From CAIODY01 sp041192505 (GTDB taxonomy: Bacteria > Bacteroidota > Bacteroidia > Chitinophagales > CAIODY01), in NCBI GenBank assembly GCA_041192505.1, contig JBEEMV010000277.1, positions 1 to 20,865 of the forward strand: a DNA stretch of 20,865 nt, written 5' to 3'. Of the stretch, positions 1 to 6,378 are shown one piece after another (positions within the stretch are counted from its first letter, which is position 1; each line of letters begins with the position of its first letter). Under the pieces are notes generated by a model. The model saw only the letters and a program-made list of their open reading frames with translations, ran no database searches and was not told the origin of the DNA. The position numbers and the translations under genes were made by a program.

Positions 1-2
1 AA

Positions 3-323
3 TACAAAGGCAAAAGATTTTTGAAAAAAGAAACAGTAGAATATTTTACAGCCAAGCAAAGTAATGTATCACGAAGAGGATTAGGGTTTGATAAACAAGA
101 ACCAAACCCAAATTTGGCATCGCCAATGTGTAAAAGTGCATCGGTTGAAACCTTTGGTCATACAGGGTTTACAGGCACCAGCACTTGGGTTGACCCAAAA
201 TATAATTTAGTATTTGTGTTTTTATCAAACCGAGTTTACCCCGAAGCCGAGAATAAAAAAATTATTACCATGGGCATCCGAACCAATATTCAGGAAGTAT
301 TATACGAGGCGATGAAAAAGTAA
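3..323 (+). CDS. Serine hydrolase (beta-lactamase-fold) C-terminal fragment, 5' end outside window
   Basis: The frame is open from the window edge, so only the C-terminal ~106 residues are visible. The stretch HTGFTGTSTWVDP followed by NLVFVFLSNRVYP is the C-terminal signature of class C beta-lactamase/serine hydrolase domains (the H-T-G segment sits where the KTG-like box lies). In Bacteroidota this ending, including a tail like IRTNIQEVLYEAM, is often the end of a fusion protein with an N-terminal glycoside hydrolase family 3 domain. Whether that fusion exists here cannot be seen. A TTG at 21 is in frame, but the homologous sequence continues upstream of it (YKGKRF), so it is internal. The likely role is a periplasmic or envelope hydrolase. 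No terminator is obvious before the next gene. Confidence 0.8.
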   Translation, partial: YKGKRFLKKETVEYFTAKQSNVSRRGLGFDKQEPNPNLASPMCKSASVETFGHTGFTGTSTWVDPKYNLVFVFLSNRVYPEAENKKIITMGIRTNIQEVLYEAMKK

Positions 324-386
324 ATTCCGCTTTTTAAAAGTTATTAAATAGTATTCAATAATTCCAAAAGCCAACTAATTCCATTC

Positions 387-394
387 TATTTTTG
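387..394 (+). promoter_or_regulatory. Candidate -7 box (TATTTTTG) before the M16 protease gene
   Basis: The octamer matches the Bacteroidota sigma-A -7 consensus TAnnTTTG and lies only 4 bases before the ATG at 399, which would give a leaderless or nearly leaderless mRNA. No TTG-type -33 element is clear upstream. Treat as a candidate only. Confidence 0.3.
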
Positions 395-398
395 CACC

Positions 399-1643
399 AT
401 GAATACAATTGATTTTTCGAAGCATATTTTAAAAAATGGTTTACGAGTTATTATCCATCAAGATACTACAACGCCCATGGCGGCTGTAAATGTATTATAT
501 GATGTAGGTAGCCGAGATGAAGATGAAAGCCGCACTGGCTTTGCACATTTGTTCGAACATTTAATGTTTGGTGGCTCGGTAAATGTTCCCATTTTTGATG
601 AACCCATAGAAATGGCTGGTGGCAAAAACAATGCTTTTACCAATACCGATATTACTAATTATTATGAAGTAATTCCTTCGCAAAATATCGAAACAGCTTT
701 GTGGTTAGAATCGGATAGAATGCTGAGTTTAGCATTCGACCCCGAATCGTTGGAAACCCAACGCAAAGTGGTTTCAGAAGAATTTAAAGAGCATTATATC
801 AATCAGCCTTATGGCGATATTTCGCATTTAATGACGAAGCTTTGTTTTACAAAACATACCTATCGCTGGCCTACAATTGGTGCCGATTTAAAGCATATTG
901 AAGAAGCTACTTTGGAAGATGTAAAATCATTTTTCAAAAAACATTATTTACCAAATAATGCTGTATTAGCGGTTTGTAGCCCCATGACAGCCGAAGAAAT
1001 ATTGTCATTGGTTGAAAAATATTTTGCTGATATTCCAAGTGGCGATATAGCAAAAAGAAATATTGCAGTTGAACCTGTGCAAACAGAATTGAAAAAATTA
1101 ACGGTTCAACGCAAAGTGCCAGCTAATGCATTATACATGGCTTTTCATTGCCCCGAAAGAACGAGCGAAGATTTTTATGCGATGGATATTTTAACCGATT
1201 TATTATCGAATGGAAACAGCAGCCGCATGTATCAAAAGTTGGTAATGGAAAATCCATTATTTATTGGTGTAAACTGTTATCACACGGGTAATCACGATCC
1301 AGGTTTAGTAAAAGTAAGCGGCAAACTATTGCCAGGCGTAAGTTTCGAAACAGCCGAAAATGCAATTTGGGAAGAGTTAAGAAAAATATCGGAAGAAAAA
1401 ATTGAAGAAACTGAATTGCAAAAAGTGAAAAACAAAATTGAATCTACTTTTCAGTTTAGCAATATTGATTTGGGCGAACGAGCTTTTAGCTTGGCTTATT
1501 ACGAATTATTATTTGGTGCCGAAAGAATAAATACTGATTTTGATTTTTATCAAAAAATAACGGTTGAAGATGTGCAACGTGTGGCTAAAAAAATATTTGC
1601 CACACAAAATTGTTCGGTATTGCATTATGAGGCGAAGGGGTAA
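399..1643 (+). CDS. M16 family zinc metallopeptidase (processing-peptidase-like)
   Basis: This 414-residue protein has the inverted zinc motif HLFEH (H50, E53, H54) of the M16 (pitrilysin/insulinase) family, followed about 74 residues later by the third-ligand region VVSEEFKE (E127/E128). The length fits a single M16B subunit with two homologous halves, the second (from about residue 200) lacking the zinc motif. The N-terminus (HILKNGLRVIIHQD) has no signal peptide, so either the protein is cytoplasmic or the export signal is missing. Bacteroidota often carry two M16 genes in tandem, one active and one not; here the next gene, 17 bases on, is instead a RhuM-family gene. Substrates are unknown. 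Family call is secure; biological role is not. Confidence 0.93.
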   Translation: MNTIDFSKHILKNGLRVIIHQDTTTPMAAVNVLYDVGSRDEDESRTGFAHLFEHLMFGGSVNVPIFDEPIEMAGGKNNAFTNTDITNYYEVIPSQNIETALWLESDRMLSLAFDPESLETQRKVVSEEFKEHYINQPYGDISHLMTKLCFTKHTYRWPTIGADLKHIEEATLEDVKSFFKKHYLPNNAVLAVCSPMTAEEILSLVEKYFADIPSGDIAKRNIAVEPVQTELKKLTVQRKVPANALYMAFHCPERTSEDFYAMDILTDLLSNGNSSRMYQKLVMENPLFIGVNCYHTGNHDPGLVKVSGKLLPGVSFETAENAIWEELRKISEEKIEETELQKVKNKIESTFQFSNIDLGERAFSLAYYELLFGAERINTDFDFYQKITVEDVQRVAKKIFATQNCSVLHYEAKG

Positions 1644-1660
1644 AAAATATTTATTTGTAA

Positions 1661-2686
1661 ATGGCAAAAAAGCAAATCGCAATAAAAGAGGGCTTAACTG
1701 AATTTTTACTTTATACCACACCCAATGGAAAAGTAAAAATTGAAATTTATTTACAAAACGAAACCATTTGGCTTACCCAACAAAAAATAGCCGACTTGTT
1801 TGGTGTAGATAGAAGTGTGGTTACAAAACATCTCCAAAATATCTATTCAGAGAATGAGTTGAACAAGGAAGTAACTTGTGCAAAAATTGCACAAGTTCAA
1901 ACAGAAGGAGACAGAATTGTAAACAGGCAGATAGAATTCTATAATCTTGATGCTATCATTTCGGTTGGTTATCGAGTAAACAGCACACAGGCTACAGCTT
2001 TCAGAATTTGGGCTACCGAACGATTGAAGGAATACATCATCAAAGGTTTTACAATGGATGATGAACGATTGAAAAACCCGAACAACATTTTTGGTAAAGA
2101 TTATTTTGAAGAACAGCTTGCCCGAATAAGAGATATACGCAGCAGCGAAAGAAGATTTTATCAAAAAATTACCGATATATTTTCGCAATGCAGCGCCGAT
2201 TATGCTGTTGATGCACAAGCCACAAAAGATTTTTTTGCAACCGTTCAAAACAAATTGCATTGGGCAATTACAGGACAAACTGCTGCCGAATTAATTGCCA
2301 CAAGAGTAGATAGCACTAAAGAAAATATGGGCTTAACTACATGGAAGAATGCACCAAAAGGAAGCATAAGAAAAACAGATATAGGCATTGTAAAAAATTA
2401 CTTGAATGAAAATGAATTGGATGGTTTGAACAGAATTGTAAACATGTATTTAGATTATGCTGAAAGCCAGGCCAAAAAAGGAATTGCCATGACGATGAAA
2501 GATTGGACAATAAAATTAGATGCCTTTTTGCAATTTAACGAAGAGGCTATTTTACATCATCATGGCAAAATATCGCATGAAGTTGCACTGGCTTTAGCTG
2601 AAAAAGAATTTGAAAAATATACATTGATGCAGGATAAATTAATGGAATCGGATTTTGATAAAGTGATAAAACATTTGAAGAAATAA
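1661..2686 (+). CDS. RhuM family protein (virulence RhuM / phage-antirepressor-like)
   Basis: The 341-residue protein matches the RhuM family known from Salmonella pathogenicity island 3 and many bacterial genomic islands. A helix-turn-helix-like segment (WLTQQKIADLFGVDRSVVTK, about residues 37-56) is followed by the family-typical YNLDAIISVGYRVNSTQATAFRIWAT block (from about residue 94), which also resembles Bro-N/KilA-N style phage regulators. The C-terminal half is helical. It has no membrane segment or signal peptide. Molecular function is not established; DNA binding is inferred from the HTH. It sits 17 bases after the M16 gene and 9 bases before the methyltransferase gene, as if inserted into a housekeeping run without disturbing it. 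RhuM genes are commonly mobile or defence-associated. Confidence 0.88.
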   Translation: MAKKQIAIKEGLTEFLLYTTPNGKVKIEIYLQNETIWLTQQKIADLFGVDRSVVTKHLQNIYSENELNKEVTCAKIAQVQTEGDRIVNRQIEFYNLDAIISVGYRVNSTQATAFRIWATERLKEYIIKGFTMDDERLKNPNNIFGKDYFEEQLARIRDIRSSERRFYQKITDIFSQCSADYAVDAQATKDFFATVQNKLHWAITGQTAAELIATRVDSTKENMGLTTWKNAPKGSIRKTDIGIVKNYLNENELDGLNRIVNMYLDYAESQAKKGIAMTMKDWTIKLDAFLQFNEEAILHHHGKISHEVALALAEKEFEKYTLMQDKLMESDFDKVIKHLKK

Positions 2687-2695
2687 TTAAAAAAA

Positions 2696-3331
2696 ATGAA
2701 TTTATTGGACGAAACTTTAAACAATTATATCGAACGACATAGTTCGCCATTGTCGGCTGTGTTACAAAATTTATATCGTGATACACATCTGCGAACGCTT
2801 TCGCCCATGATGGTTTCGGGGCATCAGCAAGGTATTTTATTACAGATGCTAAGCCAAATGATTAAGCCCAAAAAAATTTTAGAGATTGGTACTTTTACAG
2901 GTTTTTCAACTATTTGCTGGGCAGCAGGATTAACCGAAAACGGAACGATTGATACCATTGAATTGAATGATGAATTAAAATGGTTTCATGAAAAATATTT
3001 TGCAGAAAGTGGTTTTGCCGAAAAAATAAAAGTGCATTATGGCAATGCCCGTGAAATTATTCCGCAACTTAATTCGGATTTCGACGTAGTATTCATTGAT
3101 GCTGATAAACCAGCCTACGCAACCTATTTTGATTTGGTAATTGATAAAGTAAAAAGTGGCGGTTGGATAATTGCCGACAATGTATTGTGGAAAGGAAAAG
3201 TATTATATGAAAATATGGATAGCACCACAGCCATTATTGATGCGTTCAATAAAAAAGTCAGCCATGATAATCGTGTTGAAAGTTTGATTCTATCTGTAAG
3301 AGATGGATTAAACATCATGCGAAAAAAATAA
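2696..3331 (+). CDS. Class I SAM-dependent O-methyltransferase (PF01596 type)
   Basis: A 211-residue protein with the classic SAM-binding motif I EIGTFTG (63-69), acidic motif II region TIELND (87-92), FIDADK (133-138) and DNVLWKG (161-167). This is the catechol/caffeoyl-CoA O-methyltransferase-like family, in which the Asp of FIDADK and the DN of DNVLW are metal ligands. Bacterial members include the tRNA 5-hydroxyuridine methyltransferase TrmR/YrrM as well as small-molecule methyltransferases; the sequence alone does not decide between these. Length is normal. The start lies 9 bases after the RhuM stop, suggesting cotranscription. Confidence 0.92.
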   Translation: MNLLDETLNNYIERHSSPLSAVLQNLYRDTHLRTLSPMMVSGHQQGILLQMLSQMIKPKKILEIGTFTGFSTICWAAGLTENGTIDTIELNDELKWFHEKYFAESGFAEKIKVHYGNAREIIPQLNSDFDVVFIDADKPAYATYFDLVIDKVKSGGWIIADNVLWKGKVLYENMDSTTAIIDAFNKKVSHDNRVESLILSVRDGLNIMRKK

Positions 3332-3363
3332 TTACTTTTGAAAAACAATTTAACAACATAAAA

Positions 3364-3550
3364 TTTTAACCACATAGGCACATAGGAATTGCATTATTGA
3401 ATTTTGATTGCACTTTTAAACAAAGTTTTCTGTGAGCAACTATTTTGAAATTTTATTAATTGAAGAATTGTATAGATGCTTCGCATTTACATAGAATGAA
3501 AGCGATTTTAGTAAAATAAAGCTACTCTAAATCTATTGAATCTATGTGGT
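3364..3550. repeat. Non-coding repeat with terminal inverted repeats (ACCACATAG family)
   Basis: The left end ACCACATAG (3369-3377) is inverted perfectly at the right end (3542-3550), with similar T/A-rich outer flanks. Inside, GATGCTTCGCATTT around 3477-3490 folds into an ATGC-TTC-GCAT hairpin beside ACATAGAATGAAAGC. Copies with the same ends (AACCACATAG..., CTATGTGGTT) are, from memory, widespread intergenic repeats in Bacteroidota. There is no transposase and no ORF; it resembles a MITE or REP-like element. It occupies almost all of the gap between the methyltransferase and glucosaminidase genes. Confidence 0.6.
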
Positions 3551-3574
3551 AATAAATTAAAAAATAAACCGAAT

Positions 3575-4570
3575 ATGATAGTGAAAAAAATAATTTTATT
3601 CTGCGCCATTCTAAGTTGTATTTCTGTTTCAACATTTGCTCAAACTAAAGAACAAATTGAAAGTTATGTTGAATCGCATAAAGCTTTTGCTGTATCCGAA
3701 ATGCTTCGTACTGGCGTACCTGCAAGTGTTACATTAGCGCAAGGTATATTAGAAACTGCGGCTGGCACAAGTCCTTTGTACTTGCGTTCGAACAATAATT
3801 TTGGCATTAAATGCAAAAGCAATTGGATGGGAAAATTTACTTACCATGATGATGATGCAAAAGGCGAATGTTTCAGAGTGTATGACAATGATTCACTTTC
3901 ATACGTTGATCATAGCAACTTTTTAAAAACGGCATCACGTTATAATTTTTTATTCGAATTAGATAAAACAGATTATAAAGGTTGGGCAATTGGCTTGCGC
4001 AAAGCTGGTTATGCTACCAATCCTTCTTATGCTTCTATCGTTATAAAACATATTGAAGAAAATAATTTGCAACAATATGATGCGGTAAGAAATATGTCGT
4101 CGGTAAGTGGTATTGCATTAATGAAACGTAGCAAACAAACTGAAGTAGCATCAACCGAAAATTTGAATTCAAGTTCTTCCCCATCAGCTAATTTACCAAC
4201 TGCCGAAGTAAATGCTAATGATGAAAAAGTGAATGCCGAAACCTATCCTGTAGTGCATTGGAATGTATCAAATGTAAGCGATGCAACTAATGGTTATACA
4301 ACTACACCTGTGCCTGGTAATGCACAACCAGTATACAGTAGCCGTACACGAAGCAGATATACAAGAGCTAAATTGCACAATATTAGTTATGGCAAATCAG
4401 TAGCAAAAAATAAAAAAACAAGCACATCAAAAAATGGCACTATGGCTAAAAATAATGCTACTAAATCAAAAACAAGTGTAGTTGCTAAATCAACACCGAA
4501 GAAAAAATCTACCACCAGTGCTTCGGCTTCGGGTAGTAAAAAATATTCGCAACATTATACCCGTAATTAA
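3575..4570 (+). CDS. Secreted N-acetylmuramidase/glucosaminidase-family peptidoglycan hydrolase (GH73-like)
   Basis: I start at the ATG at 3575 because it opens directly on a signal peptide (MIVKKIILFCAILSC... cleaved near TFAQ, residue 23); an upstream in-frame TTG at 3536 lies in repeat DNA. The glucosaminidase domain spans about residues 25-165, with VTLAQGILETAAGTS carrying the expected catalytic Glu (about E60) and the family's NNFGIKC block. Relatives usually carry one or more LysM repeats after the domain; here the remaining ~165 residues are low-complexity, rich in Ser, Thr, Asn and, near the end, Lys, with no LysM motif. The basic tail may bind wall polymers (inference). It probably trims peptidoglycan during growth or division. 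The hpt gene follows after 8 bases. Confidence 0.88.
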   Translation: MIVKKIILFCAILSCISVSTFAQTKEQIESYVESHKAFAVSEMLRTGVPASVTLAQGILETAAGTSPLYLRSNNNFGIKCKSNWMGKFTYHDDDAKGECFRVYDNDSLSYVDHSNFLKTASRYNFLFELDKTDYKGWAIGLRKAGYATNPSYASIVIKHIEENNLQQYDAVRNMSSVSGIALMKRSKQTEVASTENLNSSSSPSANLPTAEVNANDEKVNAETYPVVHWNVSNVSDATNGYTTTPVPGNAQPVYSSRTRSRYTRAKLHNISYGKSVAKNKKTSTSKNGTMAKNNATKSKTSVVAKSTPKKKSTTSASASGSKKYSQHYTRN

Positions 4571-4578
4571 TTTTTAAG

Positions 4579-5112
4579 ATGAGCATTCAGGTAAAAGATA
4601 AAAGCTTTCGCCCTTATTTAAGCAACCAAAAAATAATGGGTAGAATTGCTGAATTGGCGCAACAAATCAATGTAGATTATCACGATAAAGAGCCTTTATT
4701 CATCGCTATTTTAAATGGCTCGTTTATGTTTGCAGCGCATTTATTTGAAAGAATAAATATGCCTTCGCAAATTACATTTGTAAAAGTAGCTTCGTATAGC
4801 GGCACATCATCTACAGGCAAAGTAACTTCTATTATCGGCTTAGATGTACCCATTGTAAACAAGCATATTATTATTGTTGAAGACATTGTAGATACTGGCA
4901 ATACCATGAACGAATTGCTAAAACAATTAAGCGAACATCAACCTGCTTCTATCAAAATTGCTTCCTTAATTCAAAAGCCTGCGGCTTTACAACATAAGAT
5001 TGATGTGCATTACACAGGGTTTAGTATTGCTAACGATTTTATTGTAGGCTTTGGTTTAGATTACGATGGCTATGGTAGAAACTTACCAGATATTTATCAG
5101 GTAGAAGATTAA
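4579..5112 (+). CDS. hpt: Hypoxanthine phosphoribosyltransferase
   Basis: The enzyme (177 residues, normal length) converts hypoxanthine, and usually guanine, plus PRPP to IMP/GMP in purine salvage. The PRPP-binding motif IIIVEDIVDTGNTM is at about residues 97-110, the flexible loop SYSGTSSTG at 72-80, and the base-binding C-terminal region DFIVGFGLDYDGYGRNLPDIY near the end; F-V-G-F-G-L-D-Y is diagnostic of the hpt clade among PRTases. Cytoplasmic. It lies 8 bases after the glucosaminidase gene and is followed by a large palindrome that may terminate the pair. Confidence 0.96.
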   Translation: MSIQVKDKSFRPYLSNQKIMGRIAELAQQINVDYHDKEPLFIAILNGSFMFAAHLFERINMPSQITFVKVASYSGTSSTGKVTSIIGLDVPIVNKHIIIVEDIVDTGNTMNELLKQLSEHQPASIKIASLIQKPAALQHKIDVHYTGFSIANDFIVGFGLDYDGYGRNLPDIYQVED

Positions 5113-5145
5113 AATCCTGACAGGTTTTGAAAACATGTGAGGATT
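5113..5145 (+). terminator. Palindrome after hpt, possible terminator or repeat hairpin
   Basis: Two 16-base arms (5113-5128 and 5130-5145) pair at 14 of 16 positions around TTTGAAA. It starts immediately after the hpt stop codon. There is no clean T run, so it may be a member of the CCTGACAGG-type hairpin repeats I recall from Bacteroidota rather than a classical terminator. Confidence 0.45.
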
Positions 5146-5160
5146 AAATTTAGATGTTTA

Positions 5161-5405
5161 TTTTTCTTTTGCCTTGATGCAAAAGAAACAAAAAATCAAG
5201 CCTCCAAAACTTAAATTTGAAAATACTACAGTCTGATTTTTTTAGCAGCGAAATCAATAGTTCTAATTCGCTTTGTTTTAAATTTAAACTTCAATTATTT
5301 CGCTAGCTATGATTTCGCTAACGCAATGCCACCGCACAAAATCATACTTTGATTTTCTAAATTTAATTTTTGATGGCGGTATGCTCTACGGCATTTTGAT
5401 GCAAA
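5161..5405 (+). repeat. Foldback intergenic repeat, copy 1
   Basis: It starts with a perfect hairpin (TTTCTTTTGC 5163-5172 with GCAAAAGAAA 5179-5188), then TCAAGCCTCCAAAAC, the core TTTGAAAATACTAC (5216-5229), AGCGAAATC, GATTTCGCTAACGCAATGCCACCGC and TGATTTTCTAAATTT. The same blocks in the same order occur on the minus strand at 10688-10955 and partly at 10996-11245. It fills most of the 335-base gap between hpt and the lipoprotein gene; I see no gene in the gap. Confidence 0.75.
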
Positions 5406-5447
5406 GTAATTTTGCTCCTTAATGAATACGAAAAAAAGAAAAAACAA

Positions 5448-6311
5448 CTACTCCAAACTTAAAATTTGCTTAGTATAAGCTTTTTGAATTTCAACAGAAT
5501 TATTGGTGCAAGAACCATCACCAAAATCAATAGCTATATCATTTTTAAAAGATGAGGTATGCGCTATTTCGATGCCTTGATTATAAGGCTTAGCACATGA
5601 AAAATCTTTTACAAAAAATTTATTATTGCTGATAGATGTACTGATTTCAATTTTATTTGAGGCGGTGCAATTTGATGTAAATTGATACTGAAATTTATTA
5701 TCCCAACTTAATGCTAAGGCATCGCCGCTGATTTGTGTACGGCTGCCATTATCTGTATAAACAATTTTATTGCCCGATGATTTTGTGATAGATAAATGGG
5801 TGTTAAAAGTCCACACATTAAAACCTTTTGCATTAAAGCCATTACAAATAATTTTTTGGCTGCTGCTGTTTTCAATTTTATTTAATGCCGATGCTGAATT
5901 GCCCACGGCATAGTTTTCAAAACTAATTTCTACATCTGTAAAGCCCGATTTAAAACCTTTTGAATAAGCCACTATCATTTTGCCCATTCTATATTTATTA
6001 TCTCTACACAATACAGCCGAAGTACCAAAATCAATATTTAATAAATCAGAAGTAGATTTTGTATGCGATGTATCTAACAAAAAAATAATTGCAGCAGAAG
6101 ATGATGCAGCAACATTTGAAACATCAAAAGTATGGGCTTGTTCGGCTATAGATTGAAACGATGAAGAAATGGATTGAGCCATTACAACATCAGTAATAGC
6201 AGTAATTTCATCGCTTGTAAATTTTTCTTTATTGCACGAAAAAAAGAATGCAAATAGAAAAAAAATTAGTAGTAGATAAGCCTTATTTTTATGTTGTAGA
6301 ATTTGAAACAT
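5448..6311 (-). CDS. Hypothetical lipoprotein
   Basis: I do not recognise a named family. The N-terminus has a strongly hydrophobic stretch (AYLLLIFFLFAFFFSC) with Cys26 in a lipobox-like position, so signal peptidase II processing and membrane anchoring are likely. The mature 262 residues are Ser/Asn rich. The C-terminal part has C-x-x-P-Y-N-x-G (around residue 238) and IAIDFGDGSCTNNSVEI, a pattern seen at the end of other Bacteroidota surface lipoproteins, where a Cys pair and an Asp-rich turn recur. It is divergent from the T9SS gene at 6379 (67-base spacer). A TATCTTTA sequence in the spacer on the minus strand is one base off the -7 consensus. Confidence 0.7.
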   Translation of the reverse strand: MFQILQHKNKAYLLLIFFLFAFFFSCNKEKFTSDEITAITDVVMAQSISSSFQSIAEQAHTFDVSNVAASSSAAIIFLLDTSHTKSTSDLLNIDFGTSAVLCRDNKYRMGKMIVAYSKGFKSGFTDVEISFENYAVGNSASALNKIENSSSQKIICNGFNAKGFNVWTFNTHLSITKSSGNKIVYTDNGSRTQISGDALALSWDNKFQYQFTSNCTASNKIEISTSISNNKFFVKDFSCAKPYNQGIEIAHTSSFKNDIAIDFGDGSCTNNSVEIQKAYTKQILSLE

Positions 6312-6378
6312 TATTTTTTTTGCGAACTAAAGATAAATAGTATATTTTTAAACTATGAAAAAACACTAAAATAATTTT

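Noticed and set aside
458..643. Antisense ORFs across M16, RhuM, paaJ, nadB and other genes
   Set aside because: They lie opposite strong coding frames, have no family resemblance and no start context; they are by-products of codon use.
3536..3574. TTG start of the glucosaminidase at 3536
   Set aside because: This stretch is the right inverted end of a repeat, and the signal peptide begins cleanly at the ATG at 3575.
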